NCBI GenBank assembly: GCA_000171875.1
Contig: ABHI01000002.1
Location: forward strand, 124,001-188,000
DNA length: 64,000 bases
DNA from: Flavobacteriales bacterium ALC-1
GTDB taxonomy: Bacteria > Bacteroidota > Bacteroidia > Flavobacteriales > Flavobacteriaceae
Reading direction: 5' to 3'
Made by a program: the position numbers and the translations under genes. This document shows, piece by piece, positions 49,861 through 58,931 of the stretch (position 1 is its first letter; each line of letters starts with the position of its first letter). Under the pieces are notes generated by a model. The model searched no databases. It was not told the DNA's origin and worked only from the letters and a program-made list of their open reading frames with translations.

Positions 49861-51126
49861 TTATACGATGTTAAGGCTGTTTTCTATGACGAAATACACT
49901 TTCTCTAATTCTTTTTTAGAAATAACATAAGGTACTTGAATGTAAATCGTATTTCCAAGAGGTCTTAGAAATACGCCTCTATCCATAAAGAATTTTAATA
50001 GTTTATCTCGTAAATCACCATAACGTTCCATTTTGGTGTTGAGGTCTAAAGCGAAAATGACACCTATATGTCGTGTAGATTTTACTTTAGGATGTGCTTT
50101 TATACGTTCATTAAATTCTTGATGAGAACCTATAATCCGTTTTATATTATTCTGAATAGCTTCAGATTGTAAAAGTTCTATGGCTGCAATAGCTGTTGCA
50201 CAAGCAATAGGATTACCAGAATAGGTATGGCAATGAAAAAAACCCTTTACCATCTCATCGCTCAAAAATGCATTGTAGATATTTTGAGTACATGAGGTTA
50301 TTGCCATAGGAAGTAAACCTGCTGTTAAAGCTTTACTTAAGCATATAATGTCTGGTTTTGTTTCAATATAATCTGAAGCAAAGTGCTTTCCTGTTTTTCC
50401 AAAGCCAGTCATCACTTCATCAGCAATGGTTAGAATGTTATTTGCTTTACAAAACTTAAGAATGGCATTTAAACCCTCAGCATCATGAATTTTCATTCCG
50501 GCTGCACCTTGTACTAAAGGCTCGTAGATAAATCCAGCTATACTATAATTAGAGGCAAAGTTCTCTAATTGCTTAAGGATATCTTGATGGTTTGTTCCAT
50601 TTGGTGTTGGAATTCGCTTAACATCAATTAAAAATTCTTCAAAAGGGCCATTGTAAACGGATAAACCAGACACACTCATGGCTCCAAAAGTATCACCATG
50701 AAATCCATTTTCAAACGCTATAAATGTTGAACGCTTTTCTCCTTTATTAAAGTAGTATTGCAGTGCCATTTTTATACCTGCTTCTACTGCTGTAGAGCCA
50801 TTGTCATTAAAGAAGATTTTGTTCTGTCCTTCGGGTAAAATCTTAATGAGTTCTTCAGAGAGTTTAATAGCAGGTTCATGTGTAAAGTCACTAAACATTA
50901 CTTGATCTAGCTGTTGCATTTGCTGATACGTCTTTTCAACAATATAATCGTTGCAATGACCAAACATACACGTGTACCAAGATGAAATAGCATCGATATA
51001 GTCATTACCATCTTCATCAGTAAGGACACAACCTTTAGCCTTTATTATTGCTGTACTTTCAGGTTGAAGCTGATGTTGTTTTAGCGGGTGCCAGAGGTGT
51101 TTTTTATCGCGCTCTTTTAAACTCAT
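49861..51126 (-). CDS. bioA: Adenosylmethionine-8-amino-7-oxononanoate aminotransferase
   Basis: A 421-residue class III PLP aminotransferase: HLWHPLKQHQ and SWYTCMFGHCNDYI at the substrate side, FFNDNGSTAVEAGIKMALQY, the aspartate TIADEVMTGFGKTG and PLP lysine in CLSKALTAGLLPMAIT. Makes 7,8-diaminopelargonate with SAM as amino donor. It overlaps bioD by 4 nt (ATGA). Confidence 0.95.
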   Translation of the reverse strand: MSLKERDKKHLWHPLKQHQLQPESTAIIKAKGCVLTDEDGNDYIDAISSWYTCMFGHCNDYIVEKTYQQMQQLDQVMFSDFTHEPAIKLSEELIKILPEGQNKIFFNDNGSTAVEAGIKMALQYYFNKGEKRSTFIAFENGFHGDTFGAMSVSGLSVYNGPFEEFLIDVKRIPTPNGTNHQDILKQLENFASNYSIAGFIYEPLVQGAAGMKIHDAEGLNAILKFCKANNILTIADEVMTGFGKTGKHFASDYIETKPDIICLSKALTAGLLPMAITSCTQNIYNAFLSDEMVKGFFHCHTYSGNPIACATAIAAIELLQSEAIQNNIKRIIGSHQEFNERIKAHPKVKSTRHIGVIFALDLNTKMERYGDLRDKLLKFFMDRGVFLRPLGNTIYIQVPYVISKKELEKVYFVIENSLNIV

Positions 51127-51731
51127 AGTCTATTTTTAAACTTTTCTGCATATTCCTTAATCACATTCTTATCAAAATAAGGCTCATCATTTATGTTTCC
51201 AAGAACTTCAACTCCAGTCATTTTTTCAATAATAGTTTCAGTTGATTTATGTTCGTTACCACTATAAATCAAAGCAATATTAACCCCTTTTTCCTTTAAA
51301 GTATTAATAGTTAAAAGTGTATGGTTAATACTTCCTAAATAATGTCGAGAGACAATAATCACCTTGTCTTTTGGTTGAATTAAATCTAAAATAGTTTCAG
51401 AGTCATTTAGTGGCACCATCAGTCCACCAGCACCTTCAATTACTAGGTTGTTCTTTGTTTTTGGTCGTTTGATGTTTTTAATATCAATAGTTAGCCCATC
51501 TAATTCTGCTGCACCATGAGGACTCATAGGTGTTTTTAATGCATAACTGTTAGGGTGAAAAACGGATTTAGTGTTTGAAACTAGGCTTTGAACCTTTTTT
51601 GTGTCACAGTTATCTAACTCACCAGCTTGCACAGGTTTAAAATAATCGGCTTTTAAAGCTTCAACTAAAATGGCTGATACTATTGTTTTTCCAACATCTG
51701 TTGATATTCCGGTGACGAAGTAGGTGTTCAT
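51123..51731 (-). CDS. bioD: Dethiobiotin synthetase
   Basis: A 202-residue P-loop enzyme: FVTGISTDVGKTIVSAILVE, KPVQAGE, and EGAGGLMVPLND. It closes the ureido ring of dethiobiotin with CO2 and ATP. Overlaps DUF2007 upstream and bioA downstream by 4 nt each. Confidence 0.95.
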   Translation of the reverse strand: MNTYFVTGISTDVGKTIVSAILVEALKADYFKPVQAGELDNCDTKKVQSLVSNTKSVFHPNSYALKTPMSPHGAAELDGLTIDIKNIKRPKTKNNLVIEGAGGLMVPLNDSETILDLIQPKDKVIIVSRHYLGSINHTLLTINTLKEKGVNIALIYSGNEHKSTETIIEKMTGVEVLGNINDEPYFDKNVIKEYAEKFKNRL

Positions 51732-52141
51732 TTTACAGGGAATTCGGTTTTACAATCTTCACATTTATATTGGTAACGTGTACTAAATGGTAATGTGCCA
51801 AATAAGAAACCAATTAAAAATGACATGAACGATTTAAAGTCTGTTATCGTAGAGTATAATTCTACATGCTGATTATTACAGTTAGGACAGCTAATAGCGT
51901 TTCCATTATCATCGAGAGAATACACTTTTATTGACCTTAATATTTCTCTTGCATTAGTTACATCTTTAGCTAAAACTTTGAGTTTAACACCACCAATAGC
52001 ATTGCTCACCAATGGATCAGTATCTATAGTGATATTATCTCGTAAAAAGACGGTAATGCCATCTGCTTCTAATCGTCCTTTTACGATTTGAGCTTCTGAT
52101 GAATACTGATACCTAGCTATTGTAACAAAAGTTTGACTCAT
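51728..52141 (-). CDS. DUF2007 domain protein
   Basis: A 137-residue protein: an N-terminal DUF2007 fold (about 5-75, TIARYQYSSEAQIVKGRLEA, VLAKDVTNAREIL), a CPNCNNQHVE zinc-ribbon half and a C-terminal YQYKCEDCKTEF half around a hydrophobic segment. It overlaps bioF by 1 nt and bioD by 4 nt. The link to biotin is by position only. Confidence 0.8.
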   Translation of the reverse strand: MSQTFVTIARYQYSSEAQIVKGRLEADGITVFLRDNITIDTDPLVSNAIGGVKLKVLAKDVTNAREILRSIKVYSLDDNGNAISCPNCNNQHVELYSTITDFKSFMSFLIGFLFGTLPFSTRYQYKCEDCKTEFPVK

Positions 52142-53292
52142 TATTTAACAAAGGTAGCTAACAAGCTTAAGACTTCCGAGATTTCTTCTTTAGAATTATA
52201 ACTGTGTAAACAAAACCTTAAACGCTCTTTGTTTTTTGGAACTGTAGGTGATAAAATCGGTTTTACATTAAATCCTTTGTTTTTAAGTTTTTGCGCCACT
52301 GATTTCACGTTGTCGTTTCCAGAAATAACACAGCAATGTATTGCAGAGCTACTTTTTATAAACCTATCGTGAAGGTGTAATCTCTTATATTCAGATAAAA
52401 AGAAGGAAATGTTTTTCTCAAGCTTTTTAATTTGAGATTCTTTGCTATCGCTCTGAGTGACAAGTTCTTGATAAGCTGTTGCTATCGTAGCTAAAGAATG
52501 TGGAGGTAAAGCAGTTGTGTAAATAAAAGGACGAGAAAAATTAATGAGGTAATCTTTTAAATTCTGAGCACCTAAAATAGTGGCTCCATGACATCCTAAA
52601 CCTTTTCCAAAAGTGATTATTCTTGCAAAAACAACATCTTCAAGATGGTGCATTTGTACTAACCCATTTCCAAAAACACCTAAAGCATGCGCTTCGTCAA
52701 TAATAAGGTGTGCATTATAGGTTGTGCATATTTGAGTTAATCTTAAAATATCTGGTGAATCGCCATCCATTGAAAATACGGATTCAGTAACAACATATAG
52801 TTCAGTCTCGCTTTGGTTTTTACTTCGTTCTACTTGACATTTTTCTTCAAGATGGTCTAAATCATTATGTTTAAACTTATAATTTTTGGCATTACTAATA
52901 TTAATACCATCTCTTATCGATGCATGTGCAAATTCATCATAAAAAATAACATCACCTCGCTGAGGGACTGAAGACAATAAACCTACATTGGCATCGTAAC
53001 CCGAATTAAAAACTAAGGCTGCTTCACTATTATTAATTGTAGAAATATCTGCCTCTACTTTAATATACAAATCAGTATTTCCAGATAATAATCTAGAGCC
53101 AGTTGCTCCATTCTGTTTTAGATTGTTGTCTACTACATATTGATGCGCTTTATCAAAAATGACTTCAGATTTTGAAAAACCGAGATAGTCATTAGATGAA
53201 AAATCTACTAGACTTGAATCTGCACTCAATTGTCTAAATGCATTGTTTGCGTTTCGGTTTTCTAGTTTTTTATGTAGTTTTTTTGGTAGCAT
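52141..53292 (-). CDS. bioF: 8-amino-7-oxononanoate synthase
   Basis: A 383-residue alpha-oxoamine synthase: DFSSNDYLGFSKS, NGATGSRLLSGNTDLY, IIDEAHALGVFGN and PLP lysine in ITFGKGLGCHGATI. Condenses pimeloyl-ACP or -CoA with alanine. It is the first gene of the coupled bioF-DUF2007-bioD-bioA operon. No bioC or bioH is present nearby. Confidence 0.94.
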   Translation of the reverse strand: MLPKKLHKKLENRNANNAFRQLSADSSLVDFSSNDYLGFSKSEVIFDKAHQYVVDNNLKQNGATGSRLLSGNTDLYIKVEADISTINNSEAALVFNSGYDANVGLLSSVPQRGDVIFYDEFAHASIRDGINISNAKNYKFKHNDLDHLEEKCQVERSKNQSETELYVVTESVFSMDGDSPDILRLTQICTTYNAHLIIDEAHALGVFGNGLVQMHHLEDVVFARIITFGKGLGCHGATILGAQNLKDYLINFSRPFIYTTALPPHSLATIATAYQELVTQSDSKESQIKKLEKNISFFLSEYKRLHLHDRFIKSSSAIHCCVISGNDNVKSVAQKLKNKGFNVKPILSPTVPKNKERLRFCLHSYNSKEEISEVLSLLATFVK

Positions 53293-53346
53293 TGGTCAAA
53301 GATACAAACTGTGTAAAGATTTAAAAATTATCTTTTTTCAATAAAA

Positions 53347-53396
53347 AATTATTGTTTTTCAATAATTTTTATATATTTGTTATCGTAAAACAATAA
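53347..53396 (+). promoter_or_regulatory. Promoter with two operator palindromes for the DUF2975/XRE operon
   Basis: Op1 AATTATTG-TTTTT-CAATAATT (53347-53367) and Op2 TTATCG-TAAAA-CAATAA (53380-53396) share TTATyG-N5-CAATAA. A perfect -7 box TATATTTG (53372-53379) lies between them and the TTG of Op1 (53352-53354) is 17 nt before it, so a bound repressor would cover both promoter elements. The XRE protein at 54552 is the likely binder. Confidence 0.75.
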
Positions 53397-53400
53397 TTAT

Positions 53401-53961
53401 ATGACAACAATTAAACTATTAAAAAATTTAATAAACATTCTTTTTTGGGGAATGATTGTATTTTCAGTAGTAAGTTTTATTCTATTTATCGTGCTACTAT
53501 TTTTTCCAGAATCACTTCCTGAAATTTTTCAACTTTTTGGAGTGTTCTTTAATGGTACTTTTCCTTGGCAAGTCTGGATTATACCATTTTCTAATATTTT
53601 AGGTTTTCTACTTTTTATAGTTTCTATTTATTATCTAAGAAAATGTATTAAACCATTAGAGGAGCAGAGGTTTTACTCTGATGAAGTTATAGTAAACCTA
53701 AAAAAGACAGGACGATTATTTATTGTAATTAGTATTGTTACGACTCTGCTCAGGATAATTGGTCTATTTGTGTTTAATGGTTTAACAAATAATATGATAG
53801 TTGGCTCTAAATTTGGTTTTTGGGCAATATGTAGCGCTGTTGTATCAGCGGTAGGTGCTATCAATTTTTTCCTTTTAATAATAGGTCTATTTCTATTAGT
53901 ATTTAGTAATGTTTTTAATAATGGAAAGCTATTGAAACAAGAAAATGATTTAACAATATAG
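53401..53961 (+). CDS. DUF2975 membrane protein, copy 1
   Basis: A 186-residue membrane protein with four helices and the DUF2975 pattern (YYLRKCIKPLEEQRFYSDEVIVNLKKTGRL), ending KQENDLTI. Such proteins are nearly always followed by a small XRE regulator, as here. Function unknown; 3-nt gap to the second copy. Confidence 0.8.
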   Translation: MTTIKLLKNLINILFWGMIVFSVVSFILFIVLLFFPESLPEIFQLFGVFFNGTFPWQVWIIPFSNILGFLLFIVSIYYLRKCIKPLEEQRFYSDEVIVNLKKTGRLFIVISIVTTLLRIIGLFVFNGLTNNMIVGSKFGFWAICSAVVSAVGAINFFLLIIGLFLLVFSNVFNNGKLLKQENDLTI

Positions 53962-53964
53962 GTT

Positions 53965-54549
53965 ATGACAAAAAATACACTCTTAAATATAGCTATTATA
54001 ATCTCTAGAATTGTTAAAGTACTATTTGTAATTACCGCAATAGCTATTACGAGCTTATATATTTATGTTCAACTAGACAATAATTTGTTTGCAGAAAAAC
54101 AAATAATGATAAGTAAACCTGTTATTAGCAATAATTATTTTAGTTATTTTATCAGTGGTTCTGAAACTTATCAAGGATTGGAAAAAGGGGAGAATCCTTT
54201 TACGGTAAGTCAAATAGAAGCATTATCTCTATTTATTTATTACATCAAAATTTTGATAGTATTGTTGTTATCTTTTATTGCACTAAATTCATTTGAAAAA
54301 ATCATACTATCTGTTAAGAAACTAGAAACATTTTCTCTTAAAAACGTAAAGCGTTTTCGGAAAATAGGTTTCTGTATACTAATACTGTTTTTTTTAGAAG
54401 GTTATACAGTAATAAGATTTGAGTATGGTATGCAAAAAGCAATTGCTTTTAATTATTCTTCTTTAATTTACGTGCTCATAATATTTATTGTAGCTGAAAT
54501 TTTTAAAGAAGGATATGCACTTCAACAAGAAAACGAACTAACTATATAA
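53965..54549 (+). CDS. DUF2975-like membrane protein, copy 2
   Basis: A 194-residue paralogue of the upstream gene: four helices, the KKLETFSLKNVKRFRKIGFC loop and the same tail (QQENELTI). The extracytoplasmic loop is longer (about residues 38-75). A tandem duplication before one regulator gene. Confidence 0.75.
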   Translation: MTKNTLLNIAIIISRIVKVLFVITAIAITSLYIYVQLDNNLFAEKQIMISKPVISNNYFSYFISGSETYQGLEKGENPFTVSQIEALSLFIYYIKILIVLLLSFIALNSFEKIILSVKKLETFSLKNVKRFRKIGFCILILFFLEGYTVIRFEYGMQKAIAFNYSSLIYVLIIFIVAEIFKEGYALQQENELTI

Positions 54550-54551
54550 TT

Positions 54552-54758
54552 ATGCCAATAGTAGTCAACTTAGACATAATGTTAGTAAAGCGAGGTATGA
54601 AAAGCAAAGAACTCGCCGAGATTATTGGTATAACTACGGCTAATATGTCAATCTTAAAATCTGGGAAAGCAAAGGCTGTTCGATTCTCAACATTAGAAGC
54701 CATATGCAAAGCTTTAGATTGTCAACCAAGTGATATTTTAGAATACGTTGAAGATTAA
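54552..54758 (+). CDS. XRE-family (YozG-like) transcriptional regulator
   Basis: A 68-residue single HTH domain: MLVKRGMKSKELAEIIGITT-ANMSILKSGKAKAVRFSTLE and CKALDCQPSDILEYVED. It is the typical partner of DUF2975 proteins, starts 2 nt after the second copy and probably represses its own operon through the palindromes at 53347-53396. Confidence 0.9.
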   Translation: MPIVVNLDIMLVKRGMKSKELAEIIGITTANMSILKSGKAKAVRFSTLEAICKALDCQPSDILEYVED

Positions 54759-54793
54759 AAAATAGTATCTTGGGTTTCTAAAATTGTAACAAC

Positions 54794-56590
54794 ATGCGAA
54801 ACCTAATTTTATTACTATTCTTTTTATTTCTAGTTAACTGTAAAGAAGAAACAACATCGAAGCAAGAATCATTAAATAATGAATATTCAAGCTACACCAT
54901 TTCATTTGAAAATGCTAATCATCACGAAGCAGAAATCAATGTCGTTTTTAAAGGTTTAAAATCTGGTGAAGCAGAGTTTAGAATGTCTAGAACGTCGCCA
55001 GGACGCTATGCCATTCACGAATTTGCAAAAAACGTTTACAATGTAAAAGTAACAGACAGCAAAGGCAATAGTTTAGAGGCTACACGACCAGATCCATATT
55101 CTTGGAAAGTAAAAGATCATGATGGTACTATAAATGTAAGTTATACGCTATATGCAAATCATGGTGATGGTACGTATGCACAAGTCGATGAAACCCATGC
55201 ACATCTTAATATACCAGCAACATTTATGTATGCGCCAAGTTTGGCTGATAGCGAAATTGAGATTAAATTCAATGTACGCGAAGATCTAGGTTGGAAAGTC
55301 GCGACACAATTAAAACCACTAGAAGGAAATACGTATTACGCTAAAAACCTTCAGTATTTTATGGATAGTCCGACTGAGATAAGTAATCATATGGTACGCT
55401 CGTTTGATGTTGATGGTCAAAAGGTGAGTTTTGCATTACACCATAACGGAACAGAAGCGGAATTTGATGACTATTTTGAAAAAGTAAAGAAAACAGTTTT
55501 ACAGCAAAAGGCAGTTTTTGGTGAATTACCAACATATGATCATGGTGAATACACATTTTTAGGCTGTTACATACTTAACGCTACAGGAGATGGTATGGAG
55601 CACAGGAACTCAACTATTGTAACAAGTACACGTAGTTTAGCAAATGGAGCAGATCGTAATATAGGAACGGTGTCTCATGAGTTTTTCCATTGCTGGAATG
55701 TTGAGCGTATTAGACCACAAAGTTTAGAACCTTTTGATTTTGAGGAAGCTAACATGAGTGGCGAACTTTGGTTTGCTGAAGGTTTTACAAGTTATTACAC
55801 CAATTTAATGTTATGTCGTGCTGGTTTAATCGAACAAAACGATTATATAAAAGGCTTAACAGGCACTTTTAATTATGTCTGGAATTCACCAGGACGACAG
55901 TTCTTTAATCCTATCGAAATGAGCTACCAAGCTCCATTTGTAGATGCAGCACGTTCGGTAGATGAGGTAAATCGTAGCAACACATTTATTTCGTATTACT
56001 CTTATGGCAGTATGTTAGGTTTGGCTTTAGATTTATCGCTTAGAGCCCAAGACTTAAATCTAGATGATTACATGAAATTAGTTTGGAATACTTACGGAAA
56101 AGTAGAAAAGTATTATACCATTGATGATTTACATCAAACGTTAAACAGCTATGCTGGAGCAGAATTTGGAGATACATTTTTTAATAGCTATATCTATAAA
56201 AGTAAGATGCCAGATTTTAAAACTTTATTTAGAACTGTAGGGGTAGAGTTAAAACAGAATACAGATAAACCAGCTTTTGGTTTGCGTTTAAGAAATCAGG
56301 TGATTGCAAGTAATACTCAAGTTGGTTCTTCAGCTTATAAAGCTGGTCTCGAAAAAGGAGATAAGTTAATTAAAATCGGAAGTGTTGAAATTAATGAAAC
56401 TTCGGATTTAAATAAAATACTTACTGATGCAAAACTGAACCAAACCATAGAAGTTGTTTACGAAAGATTTGGTAAACAACAATCTACTAAAATGACTTTA
56501 GATGCAGATAGATCATATGATATTACGAGCTCAGAAAATATATCTGAAAAAGTTAAAGTTAATCGCAACGCATGGTTAGGCGCTAAGTAA
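54794..56590 (+). CDS. M61-family glycyl aminopeptidase-like metalloprotease with PDZ domain
   Basis: A 598-residue exported lipoprotein (lipobox at C16, LFLVNCKEE). N-terminal beta domain (about 30-240), catalytic domain with H295-EFF-H299 and E329 (WFAEGFTSYY) as zinc ligands, and a C-terminal PDZ domain (about 500-575, VGSSAYKAGLEKGDKLIKIG). M61 enzymes remove N-terminal Gly/Ala-type residues. Stands alone with its own terminator. Confidence 0.92.
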   Translation: MRNLILLLFFLFLVNCKEETTSKQESLNNEYSSYTISFENANHHEAEINVVFKGLKSGEAEFRMSRTSPGRYAIHEFAKNVYNVKVTDSKGNSLEATRPDPYSWKVKDHDGTINVSYTLYANHGDGTYAQVDETHAHLNIPATFMYAPSLADSEIEIKFNVREDLGWKVATQLKPLEGNTYYAKNLQYFMDSPTEISNHMVRSFDVDGQKVSFALHHNGTEAEFDDYFEKVKKTVLQQKAVFGELPTYDHGEYTFLGCYILNATGDGMEHRNSTIVTSTRSLANGADRNIGTVSHEFFHCWNVERIRPQSLEPFDFEEANMSGELWFAEGFTSYYTNLMLCRAGLIEQNDYIKGLTGTFNYVWNSPGRQFFNPIEMSYQAPFVDAARSVDEVNRSNTFISYYSYGSMLGLALDLSLRAQDLNLDDYMKLVWNTYGKVEKYYTIDDLHQTLNSYAGAEFGDTFFNSYIYKSKMPDFKTLFRTVGVELKQNTDKPAFGLRLRNQVIASNTQVGSSAYKAGLEKGDKLIKIGSVEINETSDLNKILTDAKLNQTIEVVYERFGKQQSTKMTLDADRSYDITSSENISEKVKVNRNAWLGAK

Positions 56591-56620
56591 ATTATAAATT
56601 CACGTTAAATATTATTTTTT

Positions 56621-56656
56621 AGACCTGCTAAAGTATAAAAACTTAGTAGGTCTTTG
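56621..56656 (+). terminator. Intrinsic terminator
   Basis: AGACCTGCTAA and TTAGTAGGTCT stem followed by TTTG, after the M61 gene. Confidence 0.75.
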
Positions 56657-56670
56657 TATTTTTATAGTCT

Positions 56671-57927
56671 ATGTATGCCTTAGTAGATTGTAATAACTTT
56701 TATACCTCATGTGAGCGTGTTTTTAATCCTAATTTAGAAGGACAACCTGTTGCTATTTTGAGTAATAATGATGGTTGTGTGATTTCTATGAGCGATGAAG
56801 CTAAAGCCATACCCTTACCATTTGGAGCACCAATTTTTAAGTGGGAAGGCTTCTGTAAAGCAAATAATATTAAGGTGCTTTCTTCTAATTATCCATTATA
56901 TGGTGATATGAGTAGCCGTGTAATGAGAATTCTAGAACAATTTACACCTGATGTTGAAGTATATAGTATTGATGAGGCTTTTCTTCAATTTAAAGGATTT
57001 GAAAATTACAATTTTGAAGATTACGGAGAGCAAATTAGAAAGCGTATTCTAAGGTGGACTGGCATTCCAACATGTGTAGGTGTAGCACCAACAAAAGCAT
57101 TGAGTAAAGTTGCAAATAAGATTGCTCGTAAATTTCCAAAAGAAACCAAAGGGGTTTATGTTATAGATTCAGACGAGTCTAGAATTAAAGCCTTAAAATG
57201 GATAAAACTAGAAGATGTTTGGGGGATAGGTCGTGGTTTGCAAAAACGATTAAAGTACAAAGGCTGCAAAACGGCTTTTGACTTTATTCAACTTGATGAT
57301 GAATGGGTGAGGAAGACTTTTTCAATTACGGAGTGGAAACTCAAAAAGGATTTAGAGGGTATTTCTAAAATAGAGTTAGATGAACCTTCTCGCAAACGTG
57401 CTATTGCTACAACGCGAAGTTTCGATTATACGTACGATGATATCAATTACATTAAAGAACGTGTATCTACTTTTGCAGTGAGTTGTGCGGAGAAGTTGCG
57501 TAAGCAAGGCTCTAGTTGCCATATGATTATTATAACATTAAGTAGTAATAGACATAAAAAAGACGAGGAGCAACATCGCGCAAGTAAAATAGTGAGTTTT
57601 CCGTATCCTACAGACTCGTCATTATTAATTAGTAAGGCTGCTGTTAATGCTGTTGAATTAATTTATAAGAAAGGTGTTAAATATAAAAGAGCAGGTGTTA
57701 TTGTTACCGGCTTAGTGCCTACAGATAATTATCAGTTAGATATGTTTAATAAAGAAGATCCAAAGCACAAACCTTTAATGTCTGCGATAGATATTATAAA
57801 TAGAAAGTATAAAAGCGATAAAATAAAAATAGGAAATCAAGATTTAGAACGTACTTGGAAAATGCGCCAAGAGCGTTTGTCTCCAAGATATACTACAAAT
57901 ATCAATGATATTATTGTTGTGAAGTAG
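56671..57927 (+). CDS. Y-family DNA polymerase (UmuC-like)
   Basis: A 418-residue translesion polymerase: catalytic D6 (MYALVDCNNFYTSCE) and D101-E102 (VYSIDEAFLQF), a helix-hairpin-helix region (VWGIGRGLQKRL), little-finger domain and a UmuC-type C-terminus (SPRYTTNINDIIVV). It matches UmuC of Pol V better than DinB. No umuD-like gene adjoins it, and no LexA box was recognised. Confidence 0.9.
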   Translation: MYALVDCNNFYTSCERVFNPNLEGQPVAILSNNDGCVISMSDEAKAIPLPFGAPIFKWEGFCKANNIKVLSSNYPLYGDMSSRVMRILEQFTPDVEVYSIDEAFLQFKGFENYNFEDYGEQIRKRILRWTGIPTCVGVAPTKALSKVANKIARKFPKETKGVYVIDSDESRIKALKWIKLEDVWGIGRGLQKRLKYKGCKTAFDFIQLDDEWVRKTFSITEWKLKKDLEGISKIELDEPSRKRAIATTRSFDYTYDDINYIKERVSTFAVSCAEKLRKQGSSCHMIIITLSSNRHKKDEEQHRASKIVSFPYPTDSSLLISKAAVNAVELIYKKGVKYKRAGVIVTGLVPTDNYQLDMFNKEDPKHKPLMSAIDIINRKYKSDKIKIGNQDLERTWKMRQERLSPRYTTNINDIIVVK

Positions 57928-57961
57928 TATAGGTGAACAAAACTTGAAAGCCTAAAGAGGT

Positions 57962-58921
57962 CTAAATATCATTCAATAATCTAGAAATCTCATCTAGCTT
58001 AGGTGTTAAAACTACTTCAATGCGTCTATTTTTAGCTTTACCTTCTGCGGTACTGTTGGTTGCTATTGGAGCAAATTCTCCCCGACCTGCAGCTGTTAAA
58101 TTCTCTGGGCTTATAGCACTATTCTCTCTAAGAATATTAACGATAGCAGTAGCTCGTTTCGCCGATAAATCCCAATTACCACTTAATTGCGCGTTTCCTT
58201 TATATGGTACATTATCTGTATGGCCTTCAATTAAAACTGAGATTTCTGGGTTTTCAGCTAAAACACTTCCCAGTTGCTGTACAGCCTTACGACCTTCTGT
58301 TCCTACCGACCAACTTCCAGATTGAAATAATAGTTTATTTTCCATTGAGACATAAACCTTACCATCACGTTGTTCAACAGTTAGACCTTTGCCTTCAAAA
58401 TTGGTTAAAGCTTTAGAAATGGCATCTTTTAACGCACGCATATTAGCATCTTTAGCAGCAATAACATTTTCTAATTCAGCAACACGTTTAGAACGACTTT
58501 CTAATTCTTTTTTTAAGGTATTTAGACGTTCACTTTCTGTTGCTAATGCTTGTTCTTTGGCTTCGAGTTGCGCCAACAACTCTCTATTCTTTTTAGAATT
58601 TGCAGCAATTGATGCAGAACTATTTTCTTCTAAAGCTTTGTAAGATGCTTTTAGAGTTTCAAGATTAGATTTTGCAGCAGCATAATCACTTTGTAATTTA
58701 TCGCGTTTAGCAACTGCTTCATCATAGGCTGACTGCAGTTTATCTAAATCATTACTAAGTTGCGTTTTATCATTTGAAAGTGATTCAACTTCATCTGTTA
58801 AGCTGCGGTTTTCCTTTTTTAAATTGGCATATTTATCTTCAAGATCTGTGTATATTTTTTTTGAAACACAAGAAGTAAATAATGTAAATGTTACTACTAT
58901 TAATGAAAGTTTTTTAATCAT
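57962..58921 (-). CDS. OmpA-family lipoprotein with coiled-coil spacer
   Basis: A 319-residue lipoprotein (lipobox FTLFTSCVSK, Cys at 18). A coiled coil (about 22-170, KLQSAYDEAVAKRDKLQSDY) is followed by an OmpA peptidoglycan-binding domain (about 190-305) with VLIEGHTDNVPYKG and NRRIEVVLTP. It would tether the outer membrane to the cell wall. The next gene upstream (xth) ends 11 nt before it. Confidence 0.9.
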   Translation of the reverse strand: MIKKLSLIVVTFTLFTSCVSKKIYTDLEDKYANLKKENRSLTDEVESLSNDKTQLSNDLDKLQSAYDEAVAKRDKLQSDYAAAKSNLETLKASYKALEENSSASIAANSKKNRELLAQLEAKEQALATESERLNTLKKELESRSKRVAELENVIAAKDANMRALKDAISKALTNFEGKGLTVEQRDGKVYVSMENKLLFQSGSWSVGTEGRKAVQQLGSVLAENPEISVLIEGHTDNVPYKGNAQLSGNWDLSAKRATAIVNILRENSAISPENLTAAGRGEFAPIATNSTAEGKAKNRRIEVVLTPKLDEISRLLNDI

Positions 58922-58931
58922 GATTTGGGTT

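Noticed and set aside
58020-58643. Plus-strand frames of 70-101 codons across the OmpA-family gene
   Set aside because: Antisense to a clear coiled-coil/OmpA protein; no start signals or domains.
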